64,000 nt of DNA from an uncultured Flaviramulus sp. (lineage in GTDB: Bacteria > Bacteroidota > Bacteroidia > Flavobacteriales > Flavobacteriaceae). The position numbers were made by a program, and so were the translations under genes. The notes under the pieces were generated by a model, which saw only the letters and a program-made list of their open reading frames with translations, made no database searches and was not told the origin of the DNA. This document shows positions 17,039 to 26,176 of this stretch, piece after piece. Position 1 is the stretch's first letter. Each line of letters begins with the position of its first letter. Location: positions 434,001 to 498,000 of the forward strand of contig CANLXL010000003.1 in assembly GCA_947495125.1 (NCBI GenBank), in the 5' to 3' direction.

Positions 17039-17082
17039 TTTTGCATCCCTTTTACACTTCTTTTACATTTTTTTCACATGAT
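17039..17082. promoter_or_regulatory. Array of four 11-bp direct repeats, probable binding site of the 16105-16974 regulator
   Basis: Units start at exactly 11-base steps: TTTTGCATCCC (17039), TTTTACACTTC (17050), TTTTACATTTT (17061), TTTCACATGAT (17072). PhoB/OmpR-type domains bind tandem direct repeats with 11-base period. The array ends 40 bases before the SUMF1-like start codon, in the spacer shared with the regulator gene. Confidence 0.65.
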
Positions 17083-17122
17083 TTGCATGGTGTCTTTCTA
17101 GTTTTATCTAAAAATAATTCAG

Positions 17123-17908
17123 ATGAAAAGAATCCTTGTTTTAGCAATGATTTTATATAATGTTTCGTGCGATAATAATAAAAGAAACTCATCCAGTTCT
17201 ACTTTTCAAGAACAAAGTATCGATGAGTTTAAAAAAAGAAAATCGGGATTTGATATGATATTCGTGGAAGGAGGCGAATTCATTATGGGCGGTAATGATG
17301 ATGTTGATGACGGCGGAGCACTAGAATTAAGATTAGCCGATGAATGTCCGCACTCTGTCACTTTGAAAAGCTATCAAATAGGGAAATATGAAGTGACTCA
17401 AACGGATTGGGTTGAAATCATGGGAATTCCTCCGGATGTATTAGAACCCTGTGAAGATTGTCCTGTAAGTCAAGTGTCTTGGAATGACATTCAAGTATTC
17501 ATAAAAAAATTAAACTCAAAATATAACGAGGAATATCGTTTACCCACAGAGGAAGAATGGGAATTTGCTTCAAGAGGAGGCCTGCGAAGCAAAGGGTTTA
17601 TGTACAGTGGAAGCAATCAAGTGAATGAAGTGGCTTGGTATTCAGGTAATTCTGAAAATAGATCACATCCAGTTGGCTTGCTAAAACCAAACGAACTGGG
17701 AATTTATGATATGAGCGGTAATATTTGGGAGTGGTGTAGTAATTATAAATGGCCATATCCCTGTGATACTCTTGGAAAGAAATTTGATTCCAGAGTATTA
17801 AGAGGAGGAACGTTTGGAAGCAGAAGTAGTAGTGTAAGGATTATAGACCGAAACGGAAGAGCTTCGTCAACTAAGCTCCCAACCCTTGGATTTAGACTCG
17901 CAAAATAA
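17123..17908 (+). CDS. SUMF1/formylglycine-generating-enzyme-like lipoprotein
   Basis: A 261-residue predicted lipoprotein with lipobox NVSC near residue 16, followed by a full SUMF1-type domain: FVEGGEFIMGGN, YRLPTEEEWEFASRGG, YDMSGNIWEWCSN and LRGGTFGSR. True formylglycine-generating enzymes oxidise a sulfatase Cys and need paired active-site Cys. Many bacterial SUMF1-like proteins lack that activity and act in gliding or secretion (GldK-like) or as binding domains. There is no sulfatase gene in this window, so I do not assign the enzyme activity. It is the first gene of the operon that continues with YceI and two WD40 genes. Confidence 0.85.
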   Translation: MKRILVLAMILYNVSCDNNKRNSSSSTFQEQSIDEFKKRKSGFDMIFVEGGEFIMGGNDDVDDGGALELRLADECPHSVTLKSYQIGKYEVTQTDWVEIMGIPPDVLEPCEDCPVSQVSWNDIQVFIKKLNSKYNEEYRLPTEEEWEFASRGGLRSKGFMYSGSNQVNEVAWYSGNSENRSHPVGLLKPNELGIYDMSGNIWEWCSNYKWPYPCDTLGKKFDSRVLRGGTFGSRSSSVRIIDRNGRASSTKLPTLGFRLAK

Positions 17909-17913
17909 AGAAT

Positions 17914-18501
17914 ATGAAAAAAATAATTTTACTCGCAGCACTTGTTTGTTTAGGATTAACAACAAACGCTCAAAAAACCATTAAAATTGATACCTCAAAA
18001 AGCATCGTAAAATGGACAGGTTCTAAACTATTTAGTTTCGGAAAGCACTACGGCACCGTAAAATTTAATAGTGGCAACATTATAAAATCGAAAGATGTTA
18101 TTCAGGGCGGAAGCTTTGTAGTGGATATGAATTCCATTATCAATACCGATGGTGAATACAGTGAGATGCTGGTCGGGCATTTAAAGAATGAAGATTTTTT
18201 TGATGTCACAAAATACCCAACCGCTAATTTAGAGATGATTTCGGTTAAGGATAAACGCGTGAATGTGGTTGAAGTCAAAGCGAATTTAACGATTAAGGGG
18301 ATTACTCATGAAGTGAATTTTGAAGCCACCGTAAAAGATGCTGATTGGACAGTAACGCTGACTTCAAAGTTTATCATAGACAGAACGCGCTGGGGTATTG
18401 AATATGAATCCAAAGGGTTGATAGGAAGTGCGAAAAACAGTGTGATCTCTGATGCTATTGAGTTTGAAGTGATCGTAGTTACAGAGGTAAACAAATGTTA
18501 G
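17914..18501 (+). CDS. YceI-family exported lipid-binding protein
   Basis: A 195-residue protein with a clear signal peptide ending TTNAQ at residue 20. It then shows the YceI lipocalin-like fold pattern: IDTSKSIVKWTGSK, GGSFVVDMNSI, a segment LKNEDFFDVTKYPTANLEM, then LTIKGITHEVNFEA. YceI proteins bind isoprenoid-type lipids in the periplasm. It begins five bases after the SUMF1-like gene and overlaps the next gene by seven, so it is translated as part of one operon. Confidence 0.92.
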   Translation: MKKIILLAALVCLGLTTNAQKTIKIDTSKSIVKWTGSKLFSFGKHYGTVKFNSGNIIKSKDVIQGGSFVVDMNSIINTDGEYSEMLVGHLKNEDFFDVTKYPTANLEMISVKDKRVNVVEVKANLTIKGITHEVNFEATVKDADWTVTLTSKFIIDRTRWGIEYESKGLIGSAKNSVISDAIEFEVIVVTEVNKC

Positions 18502-20150
18502 TCTATATTTTAAGAATATGTATTAGCATTGGGATAGCCCAGGTTTATGCGCAGGACCTTTCAGGGATTCTTCCTGAGATAGCTATTGATGAGAATGATT
18601 CGCCTTATCAAATCGAAACCGTATTACCTAGAGGCGGAAATATTTGGTCTTTAAATTGGAGTCCCGATGATCGATTTATAGCACTTGGAAACAAAACCGG
18701 ATTAAGAATTTATGAGGCCGAAACCTTAGCATTGCATCGCATTTTATATGGTATTAAGGGTACAATAAATAGTATTGATTGGAGCCCGGATAATAACAAA
18801 ATTGCAGCTTCTGGCCCGGAAGGTGAAGTTATGGTTTGGGATGTAAATACTTCAAAATCTACCAATCTGATAGGGCACACACGCCAGGTAAGAAATGTGC
18901 GATGGAGTCCGACAGGGAATTTTTTAGCGACCACCAGTCATGATGGTTATATAAAAATATGGAATCGGGATTACGATTTGGTTAAGGATATTCATGTTCC
19001 AAGAGGTGGATGTGTGAGTATCGATTGGTTAAATGATAACGAAATAGGGGCGTCTTGTTGGGATAATACGGTTAGGGTTTTCGATCTAAAAAAAGATGAA
19101 GGATTGATCTTCGCCAATGGTTTGCAAAGCACCAAGGCGGTTCTATCTTTAGATTGGCATTCATCGGGTGATTTTTTGGTTACCGGTGATTATGGAAATC
19201 GCAACGACCCCATTCATAATGTTAGATTTTGGTCACCGGATGGTGCTTTACTAAAGGAAATGACGTCTCATACCAAAGAGATTAGAGCCTTGTCCTGGAA
19301 CCCTCAGGGGACTATTTTAGCAACAGGAGGAGAAACGGTTCGTCTTTGGGACAAAGCAGGTAAGTTATTATATGTTTTTAAGGCAAATACCAGTCCTGTT
19401 TGGTCTTTGGATTGGAATTCAGAAGGCGATAAAATTGTTTCCGGACATAACGATGGTAAAGTTCGCTTTTGGGATACCAGTGGTAAGTTGCTTTCTAAAA
19501 TTGATGGGCATTCAACACGCATCACGGCCAGAAGTTTTTCAAAAGACAGTACTCTACTGGTTTTAGGCTTTTCTGATGGCCATATTCGCTTGTATCATAG
19601 CGCTTCAATGACTTCACGAACCTATAAAAAACATTCCAGATCTATAACAGATATTGCCTGGAGTCATTCCGGGAAGTATATTGCTTTTAGCAGCAACGAT
19701 GGTAACGGTTCTATATGGCAACTAAAAAAGAATCAAATCACAAATCCAATATTATTAGAAGGACATGAACATAACTTAAATACCGTTGTTTGGAGCCCAA
19801 AAGACAAAAAAGTGGCTGTGGCCGGTTACGAAAAAGATGTTCATATCTGGCATAGGAAAGGAAAAAAATTGCAAAAAATCGAAACAAACTTTCAAAGCAT
19901 TCAAAAACTAAAATGGACTGGTAAAAAACCCATGGCCGTTGAGAAGAGCAATGCAATTTCGGAAGATGAGCCTGTTTACATTCGCGTTAATGGAGACTAT
20001 GGCATATTCATCCCTTTAAACAATAACCGGTTTGCTTTGTTTGACAAAAAAGGAAATTTAATAAAAGGAAACGCTAAAGATTTCGTAAAACTTTATAATA
20101 CTGATAATAATGGCGTTATTTCCAATACTTTAGAGTTTAAGTCATTGTAA
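18495..20150 (+). CDS. Exported WD40 beta-propeller protein (about 10 or more repeats)
   Basis: A 551-residue protein with a signal-like N-terminus ending VYAQD. WD40 units of about 40 residues follow, each with an [LIV]-x-W-[ST/HN]-P-x-[GD] strand: SLNWSPDDRFIALGN, SIDWSPDNNKIAASG, NVRWSPTGNFLATTS, SLDWHSSGDFLVTGD, ALSWNPQGTILATGG, SLDWNSEGDKIVSGH and others, at least ten in all. That is enough for one large or two propellers. There is no catalytic domain, so a scaffold or binding role outside the cytoplasm is likely. It overlaps yceI by seven bases and is followed 25 bases later by a paralog. Confidence 0.85.
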   Translation: MLVYILRICISIGIAQVYAQDLSGILPEIAIDENDSPYQIETVLPRGGNIWSLNWSPDDRFIALGNKTGLRIYEAETLALHRILYGIKGTINSIDWSPDNNKIAASGPEGEVMVWDVNTSKSTNLIGHTRQVRNVRWSPTGNFLATTSHDGYIKIWNRDYDLVKDIHVPRGGCVSIDWLNDNEIGASCWDNTVRVFDLKKDEGLIFANGLQSTKAVLSLDWHSSGDFLVTGDYGNRNDPIHNVRFWSPDGALLKEMTSHTKEIRALSWNPQGTILATGGETVRLWDKAGKLLYVFKANTSPVWSLDWNSEGDKIVSGHNDGKVRFWDTSGKLLSKIDGHSTRITARSFSKDSTLLVLGFSDGHIRLYHSASMTSRTYKKHSRSITDIAWSHSGKYIAFSSNDGNGSIWQLKKNQITNPILLEGHEHNLNTVVWSPKDKKVAVAGYEKDVHIWHRKGKKLQKIETNFQSIQKLKWTGKKPMAVEKSNAISEDEPVYIRVNGDYGIFIPLNNNRFALFDKKGNLIKGNAKDFVKLYNTDNNGVISNTLEFKSL

Positions 20151-20175
20151 TTTCAGGAAAATCAAAATACTGAGT

Positions 20176-21153
20176 ATGATACGTTATTTTATTTTAATAT
20201 TACTTTTATCATCTAATCTCTATGGACAACGAAAAGAGTATAAGAAAACTTTATGGACTGTAGCCTGGAGTCCCGATGGTAAATATATAGCAACCGGTGG
20301 AAATCAAGATGCGTTAAAGCTATTTGATGGAAACACTTTTGAATTGATTAGAACTTACCCTGTTCAAGGTGTGCAACTAAGCAGACTTAAGTGGCATCCT
20401 TTTCAAAATAAGTTAGCCGTTATAACCCAGAGCAGCACATTTAAGGCTAAGATTCTTAATCTCGATGACGATACATGGATAGATCTAAAAGGGCTCAAAA
20501 GTAGCATGAGGGCTTTAGATTGGAACTATAATGGAGCGCTTTTAGCAGTTTCAGAACTTGAGGATTTTGTTTCGATATTCAATATTGAAGGACATCGCAT
20601 TAGCAGATTTAGGGGTGACGAAAAAGGGGTTACCGGATTAGATTGGCACCCTAAAAAAAACATAGTGGTCACAGTGGGAACAGAAGTGGGTGTTTTTAAC
20701 CATATGGGAGATACATTAAAGCGATTTAGGACACGTGTTAAAGAACCATTTTTACTTTGTATCGAATGGCATAAATCGGGCAAGTTTTTTGCTGTTGGAG
20801 ATTATGGAGACCTGGAAAAGGCCGAAAATAAATTAGTTGAGTTTTGGACTATTAAAGGTGAAAAGTTGATGCAAATTAAAGGAAGTATCGCTGAATACAG
20901 AAACCTGAGATGGAATGCTAAAGGAACAAAATTAGCCACAGCAAGTGATGCGCTAAGAATTTGGTCAAAAAAAGGGAAGCTATTAGCAGAAACTGAATCT
21001 ACCGACGATTATTTATGGGGTGTAGATTGGAGCCCTGATGGGAAATATATAGTAACCTCAAGTAGAAACGGAACTATTGTTATTTGGAATAAAAAGGCGA
21101 TTAAAATTAAAGAATTGAAATACGAGTCTGAAATCGTTGAAAATACAAGATGA
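20176..21153 (+). CDS. Exported WD40 beta-propeller protein (seven repeats)
   Basis: A 325-residue paralog of the preceding gene with a signal peptide ending NLYGQ. I count seven WD40 strands (TVAWSPDGKYIATGG, RLKWHPFQNKLAV, ALDWNYNGALLAVSE, GLDWHPKKNIVVTVG, CIEWHKSGKFFAVGD, NLRWNAKGTKLATAS, GVDWSPDGKYIVTSS), the number for a single closed propeller. The pair probably arose by duplication in place. It is the last gene of the operon, with a predicted terminator two bases after its stop. Confidence 0.85.
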   Translation: MIRYFILILLLSSNLYGQRKEYKKTLWTVAWSPDGKYIATGGNQDALKLFDGNTFELIRTYPVQGVQLSRLKWHPFQNKLAVITQSSTFKAKILNLDDDTWIDLKGLKSSMRALDWNYNGALLAVSELEDFVSIFNIEGHRISRFRGDEKGVTGLDWHPKKNIVVTVGTEVGVFNHMGDTLKRFRTRVKEPFLLCIEWHKSGKFFAVGDYGDLEKAENKLVEFWTIKGEKLMQIKGSIAEYRNLRWNAKGTKLATASDALRIWSKKGKLLAETESTDDYLWGVDWSPDGKYIVTSSRNGTIVIWNKKAIKIKELKYESEIVENTR

Positions 21154-21154
21154 T

Positions 21155-21192
21155 AAAAAACCAGTCAAACAATAAAGTCTGGCCGGTTTTTT
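21155..21192. terminator. Bidirectional terminator-like hairpin
   Basis: AAAAAACC (21155-21162) pairs with GGTTTTTT (21185-21192), with CCAG/CTGG able to pair inside. It lies between convergent genes ending at 21153 and 21225 and has A and T runs on both sides. Confidence 0.5.
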
Positions 21193-21224
21193 AATACGTT
21201 AATCGATGTAATAATCAGCAGTAA

Positions 21225-21467
21225 TTATTTCTTGCTGATATACATTCTTTTGTTTCCGTCTTTTCCAAAGATCATAATTAAATTATCTTTCGAATCAGAA
21301 TAAACAGATTCTAAGTCCCAACCTTCAATAGACGAAGCATCTAATAAACACTTTCGTACATCAGGATTCATTAAGTTTAATTCTGAATTTTTGATTACGT
21401 CTGCATGAGCACCAACAGAAAGTAAAAGCATCATAGCAGCAACTAATAATTGTAATTTTTTCATCAT
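21225..21467 (-). CDS. Small exported protein
   Basis: An 80-residue protein with a signal peptide (KKLQLLVAAMMLLLSVGAHA) and a mature part of about 55 residues containing a single Cys and the segment SIEGWDLESVYSD. I do not recognise the family. The longest reading frame begins at 21542, inside the LdcA gene, but the signal peptide begins at the ATG pair at 21462-21467, which I take as the start. It lies 40 bases after the LdcA-like gene on the same strand and may be co-transcribed with it. Confidence 0.6.
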   Translation of the reverse strand: MMKKLQLLVAAMMLLLSVGAHADVIKNSELNLMNPDVRKCLLDASSIEGWDLESVYSDSKDNLIMIFGKDGNKRMYISKK

Positions 21468-21507
21468 AGAAATCGTTTTAAAATTCCCGACAAGTCTATG
21501 ATATATT

Positions 21508-22527
21508 TTAAAAAGACTTAAAAATAATAGTTGATTGTTCATTATTTACGGTCAAATCGACCGTTCTGCCCAGTATTAAGGCTCGATTATCCTTTTCATG
21601 ACCGGCCGGCATATTAAAAGCAATGGGGAAATTATAGTCAGATAAGGCGTCCAAAATAAGTTGTTCCACAGAGCTTCCCCAAAGGGTTGTGTTCTTTCGC
21701 ATTTTACTCATATCCCCCACAATAACACCTTTGCATTGTTCAAAATATCCGGCGCGTTTTAGACTTTGCAGCATCCGATCGATATGATATTTATATTCCC
21801 CGATCTCCTCAATAAAAAGAATTTTTCCTGAAATATCTATGCTGGTTTCAGATCCTAACATGGTATGCAGCATGGTTAAATTACCACCAACGAGTTGCCC
21901 CGAAGCAGAGCCCTGTTTATTGTATTCAGAGCCCTTTAAAGTGTAACTCACGGGGTTGCCGAAAATAGCATCTTTAAAGCTGGAAACCGTTGCTTTAATG
22001 CTGCTTAAATCATCTTGTAAACTGGTACACATTAAAGCATGAATACTCTCAAAACCTTCATTATGAAATTGATTATGCAGTGCTGTGATGTCGGAATACC
22101 CGATAAGCCATTTAGGCTTGTTTTTAAATTTGGTATAATCAAGTAGATCTAAAATCCTCACAGTACCATAGCCACCACGAGCACACCAGATGGCACTGAT
22201 TTTAGGGTCGTCTAGTGCTTTTTGAAAATCTTCGCAGCGTTCATCATCCGTTCCGGCAAAATGATTTGCATGGTTGAATACATGCTTGCCTACAACAATA
22301 TGCAATCCCCAGCTTTCTAGCAATGCTTTGGCTTGATCTATTTCTTTAGTACGGTTTTTCAAAACACCGGAAGGTGCAACAATGGCTACCGTATCTCCTG
22401 ATTTTAAATATGGTGGTTGCTTCAATGTAGTTGTTTTATGCAATGTCGCCTCCTGAGCGGAAATGGTTTTATTTCCTAAACAGAAAATCGTGCAACACAA
22501 GATAATAATTAACCTGAATTTAGACAT
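21508..22527 (-). CDS. LD-carboxypeptidase (peptidase S66, LdcA-like), exported
   Basis: A 339-residue protein with an N-terminal signal (IIILCCTIFCLGN) and the S66 family pattern: GDTVAIVAPSG, RGGYGTVRILDLLDY, and WLIGYSDITALH holding the nucleophilic Ser of GYSD. The Glu and His of the Ser-Glu-His triad lie later (LFIEEIGEYKYHIDRML and PAGHEKDNRALILG). It removes the terminal D-Ala from murein tetrapeptides during peptidoglycan recycling; the signal suggests a periplasmic form. I use the ATG at 22525-22527 rather than the one five codons upstream. Confidence 0.88.
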   Translation of the reverse strand: MSKFRLIIILCCTIFCLGNKTISAQEATLHKTTTLKQPPYLKSGDTVAIVAPSGVLKNRTKEIDQAKALLESWGLHIVVGKHVFNHANHFAGTDDERCEDFQKALDDPKISAIWCARGGYGTVRILDLLDYTKFKNKPKWLIGYSDITALHNQFHNEGFESIHALMCTSLQDDLSSIKATVSSFKDAIFGNPVSYTLKGSEYNKQGSASGQLVGGNLTMLHTMLGSETSIDISGKILFIEEIGEYKYHIDRMLQSLKRAGYFEQCKGVIVGDMSKMRKNTTLWGSSVEQLILDALSDYNFPIAFNMPAGHEKDNRALILGRTVDLTVNNEQSTIIFKSF

Positions 22528-22618
22528 GATGTAAATGTACATTTTTTTTCTAAATCGCAGTCAAAATGCGTACTTTTACCGCTTCAAAAACAAAGCGTCA
22601 CTCAACAGTTTATAAAAA

Positions 22619-24706
22619 ATGAGCAAACCCAAAAGATATACGATTACCACGGCATTGCCTTATACGAACGGGCCCATTCATATCGGACATTTAGCAGGTG
22701 TATATGTGCCCGCCGATATTTATGCGCGTTACTTACGTCTTACAGGAAACGATGTTGCGCTTATTGGAGGCAGTGATGAGCATGGTGTTCCCATTACAAT
22801 CAAAGCAAAAAATGAAGGGGTCTCACCACAGGATATCGTTGATAAGTACCATGCCATCATTAAACAATCGTTTGAAGATTTTGGGATTACTTATGATAAC
22901 TATTCAAGGACGTCGGCACCCATTCATCATAAAACGGCATCGGAGTTTTTCAAAACGTTGAATGAGAAAGGAGCGTTTGTTGAAGAAACCACTGAGCAAC
23001 TCTATGATGAAGAGGCTAACCAGTTTTTAGCAGATCGTTTTGTTACAGGAACTTGCCCAAAATGTGGACATGAAGAAGCCTATGGTGATCAATGTGAAAA
23101 CTGCGGAAGTAGTTTAAATGCAACGGACTTAATAAATCCGAAATCAGCCTTAACGGGAAACGTGCCCACGCTTAAGCAAACAAAACACTGGTTTTTACCT
23201 TTAGATAAGCACGAAGATTTTTTAAAAGAATGGATTTTAAAGGGGCATAAAAAGGACTGGAAACCTAATGTTTACGGGCAGGTAAAATCTTGGATTGATG
23301 ATGGTTTACGTCCGCGTGCCGTAACCAGAGATTTAGACTGGGGCATCCCGGTTCCCGCTGAAGGTGGTGAAGGCAAAGTGTTATACGTCTGGTTTGATGC
23401 ACCTATCGGTTATATTTCTTCAACCATAGAATGGGCAGAACAAAAAGGCATTGATTGGGAACCCTATTGGAAAGACAAGGACACAAAACTGGTGCATTTT
23501 ATAGGGAAAGATAATATCGTATTTCACTGTATCATTTTCCCATCCATGTTAAAAGCTGAAGGCAGTTACATTTTACCGGAAAATGTTCCGGCGAATGAGT
23601 TTTTAAATTTAGAAGGCAATAAATTATCTACCTCTAAAAATTGGGCGGTATGGTTACCGGAGTATTTAAAAGACTTTCCCGGACAGCAAGATGTATTGCG
23701 CTACGCCTTAAATGCCAGTGCTCCGGAAACTAAGGATAACGATTTTACATGGAAAGAATTTCAAGCCAGAAATAACAATGAATTAGTCGCCATATTTGGG
23801 AATTTTATTAATCGTGTGGTGGTTTTAACTAATAAATATTACGATGGTGTGGTTCCTGTAGCTGGAGCGTTTTCACAAGTAGACAATGATACCTTAGCGG
23901 CAGTTAGAGCATACCCGGACGTGATTGCGAGTTCTATTGAACGCTACCGTTTTAGAGAAGCAGGACAGGAATTGATGAATTTAGCACGTTTGGGGAATAA
24001 ATATTTGGCCGACGAAGAACCCTGGAAAAAAATCAAAACAGATGAAGCCCGTACCCAAACCATCATGTATGTGGCCCTTCAAATAGCCGCTGCCTTAGCA
24101 ACATTATCAGAACCGTTTTTACCGTTCACTTCTGAAAAGCTAAAAAAGATGCTCAATGTCAGTTCGAGCGATGCGACAAAGGAGCATCGTATCGAGAACT
24201 CATGGAATGGCATCAAAACTGAGGAAGTACTGCTCCCGTCGAGCCACCAAATAGGCAAAGCCGAATTATTATTTTCAAAAATTGAAGATGCTACGATTCA
24301 GGCACAATTGGATAAATTGGAAGCTAGCAAAAAAGCCAATGACATAGCCAATGCCGTGGTAGAGCCTCAAAAGGATCCCATTACATTCGAGGATTTTACG
24401 AAGTTGGACATCCGTGTAGGGACTATTTTAGAAGCTGAAAAAATGCCAAAAACGAAAAAACTCTTAGTGTTAAAAGTGGATACGGGTATTGATGTAAGAA
24501 CCATAGTCTCCGGAATTGCTGAAAGTTTCACTGCTGAAGAGGTTGTTGGTAAGAAAGTAACGGTATTGGTAAATTTAGCACCCAGAAAGTTAAGAGGTGT
24601 CGAGAGTGAAGGCATGATCTTAATGACTGAAACTCCGGATGGAAAATTGGTTTTTGTAAATCCGGATGATCAGAAATCGGTATCCAATGGCTTGCAAATA
24701 AGTTAA
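22619..24706 (+). CDS. metG: Methionyl-tRNA synthetase
   Basis: A 695-residue class I synthetase that charges tRNA-Met. The HIGH motif is at residues 21-24 ([10 protein letters not shown]), two zinc-knuckle pairs are CPKCG and CENCG (about 142-160), and the KMSKS counterpart is KLSTSK at about 336-341. A C-terminal EMAPII-like tRNA-binding domain begins near residue 587 ([18 protein letters not shown]), as in the dimeric long form. All landmarks are intact. Confidence 0.96.
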   Translation: MSKPKRYTITTALPYTNGPIHIGHLAGVYVPADIYARYLRLTGNDVALIGGSDEHGVPITIKAKNEGVSPQDIVDKYHAIIKQSFEDFGITYDNYSRTSAPIHHKTASEFFKTLNEKGAFVEETTEQLYDEEANQFLADRFVTGTCPKCGHEEAYGDQCENCGSSLNATDLINPKSALTGNVPTLKQTKHWFLPLDKHEDFLKEWILKGHKKDWKPNVYGQVKSWIDDGLRPRAVTRDLDWGIPVPAEGGEGKVLYVWFDAPIGYISSTIEWAEQKGIDWEPYWKDKDTKLVHFIGKDNIVFHCIIFPSMLKAEGSYILPENVPANEFLNLEGNKLSTSKNWAVWLPEYLKDFPGQQDVLRYALNASAPETKDNDFTWKEFQARNNNELVAIFGNFINRVVVLTNKYYDGVVPVAGAFSQVDNDTLAAVRAYPDVIASSIERYRFREAGQELMNLARLGNKYLADEEPWKKIKTDEARTQTIMYVALQIAAALATLSEPFLPFTSEKLKKMLNVSSSDATKEHRIENSWNGIKTEEVLLPSSHQIGKAELLFSKIEDATIQAQLDKLEASKKANDIANAVVEPQKDPITFEDFTKLDIRVGTILEAEKMPKTKKLLVLKVDTGIDVRTIVSGIAESFTAEEVVGKKVTVLVNLAPRKLRGVESEGMILMTETPDGKLVFVNPDDQKSVSNGLQIS

Positions 24707-24766
24707 TACGATAAAAATAGTATTAGACAAATTAGAGAATTCCGTAACTTTACAAAAAAGAACATT

Positions 24767-25285
24767 ATGTTATCAAAAAATATAGAAGAAGCCCTTAATA
24801 ATCAAATAAGAATAGAAGCCGAATCTTCTCAAATTTATTTGGCTATGGCCTGTTGGGCTGAGGTGAAAGGGCTGGAAGGTGTATCCAATTTTATGTATGC
24901 GCAATCTGATGAGGAACGTGAGCATATGCTAAAACTAGTCAGGTTTGTAAACGAGCGTGGAGGTCATGCAAAAATTTCTCAATTGGCGGCACCGAATGTA
25001 ACTTTTAAATCGTTTAAAGAAATGTTCGAAAAGTTATTTGAACATGAAGTTTATGTGTCTCAAAGTATTAACGAATTGGTACATATTAGTCTTCAGGAAA
25101 AAGATTATGCAACGCATAACTTTTTGCAATGGTATGTTGCCGAACAAATAGAAGAAGAAGCTGTGGCACGTACCATTCTAGATAAAATAAATATGATTGG
25201 AGACGATAAAGGAGGCTTGTATTTATTTGACAGAGATATTGAAAATTTAACCGTGACGACAGCGGCGACCAATACACCCGAATAA
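24767..25285 (+). CDS. Ferritin (non-heme, FtnA-like)
   Basis: A 172-residue four-helix iron-storage protein. Ferroxidase ligands are seen in EAESSQIYLAMACWAE (Glu in helix A) and DEEREHMLKLV (Glu and His in helix B), with further Glu in EQIEEEAVART. It lies 60 bases after metG on the same strand but probably has its own promoter. It belongs functionally with the iron genes further along (feoAB). Confidence 0.93.
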   Translation: MLSKNIEEALNNQIRIEAESSQIYLAMACWAEVKGLEGVSNFMYAQSDEEREHMLKLVRFVNERGGHAKISQLAAPNVTFKSFKEMFEKLFEHEVYVSQSINELVHISLQEKDYATHNFLQWYVAEQIEEEAVARTILDKINMIGDDKGGLYLFDRDIENLTVTTAATNTPE

Positions 25286-25324
25286 TTTTAACATTTAAGT
25301 TTATTTAGATTTAATAAAAATAAC

Positions 25325-25332
25325 TATTTTTG
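25325..25332 (+). promoter_or_regulatory. Predicted -7 promoter element for the small Cys-rich gene
   Basis: TATTTTTG matches TAnnTTTG, 29 bases ahead of the TTG start at 25362. Confidence 0.45.
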
Positions 25333-25361
25333 CGCAGTTATCTAAACTGTTAGATTCTGTT

Positions 25362-25523
25362 TTGAGCAAAAAGAAGAAAAAGAAAGCCATAAAAAAGTTA
25401 CGGGAATTGGGGGTAGAACTTCCTCAAAAGGTAAAAACCAGTTGCTGTAAAAAATTTAAAAAAGGTGAGAATAAACGCTGTGGAAAATGCCCTTGTTTTG
25501 ATTTACTAAAAAAGGTGGCCTAA
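25362..25523 (+). CDS. Small basic Cys-rich protein (TTG start)
   Basis: The frame from TTG at 25362 encodes 53 residues. The start is very basic (SKKKKKKAIKK), followed by CCKKFKKGENKRCGKCPCFD, where five Cys in a CC-x(n)-C-x2-C-x-C arrangement suggest a metal site. There is no ATG in frame near the start. A promoter element stands at the right distance, which supports the TTG. Composition and position are gene-like, but I cannot name the family. Nucleic-acid binding is possible from the charge. Confidence 0.55.
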   Translation: MSKKKKKKAIKKLRELGVELPQKVKTSCCKKFKKGENKRCGKCPCFDLLKKVA

Positions 25524-25564
25524 ACTTTCGATGATGCTTCACGCAATTTCTCGATACTAATTTC

Positions 25565-25891
25565 CTATTTGACCATTAATTTCTTGATGTCTTGTCGGTT
25601 ATTTTTATCTATAACTCGCATGAGATAAATACCGCTTTTTAGTTGAGACACATCTATTCTTATAATACTCTTATTAAAATAATAAATAGCAACTTGTTTC
25701 CCTAAAACGTCAATAAATTCAATGCTTTTAATTTTATGAGTCCCTAAAACAAATAATTCGTCTTCTACTGGATTTGGGTAAAACTTAAACACTTTTTCTG
25801 CTATAGAATCTTTTCGGATATTCGTTTTTCCCTGAGCATAAAACATATTACAATACAGAGAAATAAAAAAAGCAACTATCAAATTTTTCAT
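25565..25891 (-). CDS. Exported protein consisting mainly of a T9SS type A sorting domain
   Basis: A 108-residue protein. A signal peptide ends MFYAQ at about residue 20 and is followed by some 15 residues of linker. The rest is a C-terminal sorting domain of the type IX secretion system: FKFYPNPVEDELFV, IEFIDVLGKQV, IDVSQLKSGIYLMRV and a Lys-rich end (KKLMVK). Such domains normally sit behind a large cargo domain and direct it through the outer membrane. Here there is almost no cargo. It may be a remnant whose passenger was lost, or a small secreted protein. Confidence 0.8.
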   Translation of the reverse strand: MKNLIVAFFISLYCNMFYAQGKTNIRKDSIAEKVFKFYPNPVEDELFVLGTHKIKSIEFIDVLGKQVAIYYFNKSIIRIDVSQLKSGIYLMRVIDKNNRQDIKKLMVK

Positions 25892-26176
25892 AGGACTGTA
25901 TTAGAATTTTGTATAAGGGGCTTATTATTAACGTAATAAGAGGAAGTTAATTATCTCGATGAAAAAAAGTGTTGCCATTCTATGAAAAGTTTTTGAAGTT
26001 AATTGGATTTGTTTATCCAAAGAATAAGTGCTGTGAATCGGGGTACAGAGACAAAAATTCCGGAGTATTTAACACGTTCAATCATTAAAAGAAACTCTTA
26101 CAATTCCTTTTATTTCTTCCCATGCAAAGGAACTGATGGAAAATTTTGAAGAGCTTCAAACTGGAGCACTGTAATT

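Noticed and set aside
17039-17082. Phased repeats as a CRISPR array
   Set aside because: Units are 11 bases with no spacers and lie in a promoter region next to a PhoB-type regulator.
17123-17908. Active sulfatase-modifying formylglycine-generating enzyme
   Set aside because: No sulfatase gene is in the window and the active-site Cys pair could not be confirmed; only the domain family is assigned.
25892-26176. Possible gene remnant between the T9SS-domain gene and the barrel gene
   Set aside because: Short frames without a start context or recognisable motif; nothing could be supported.
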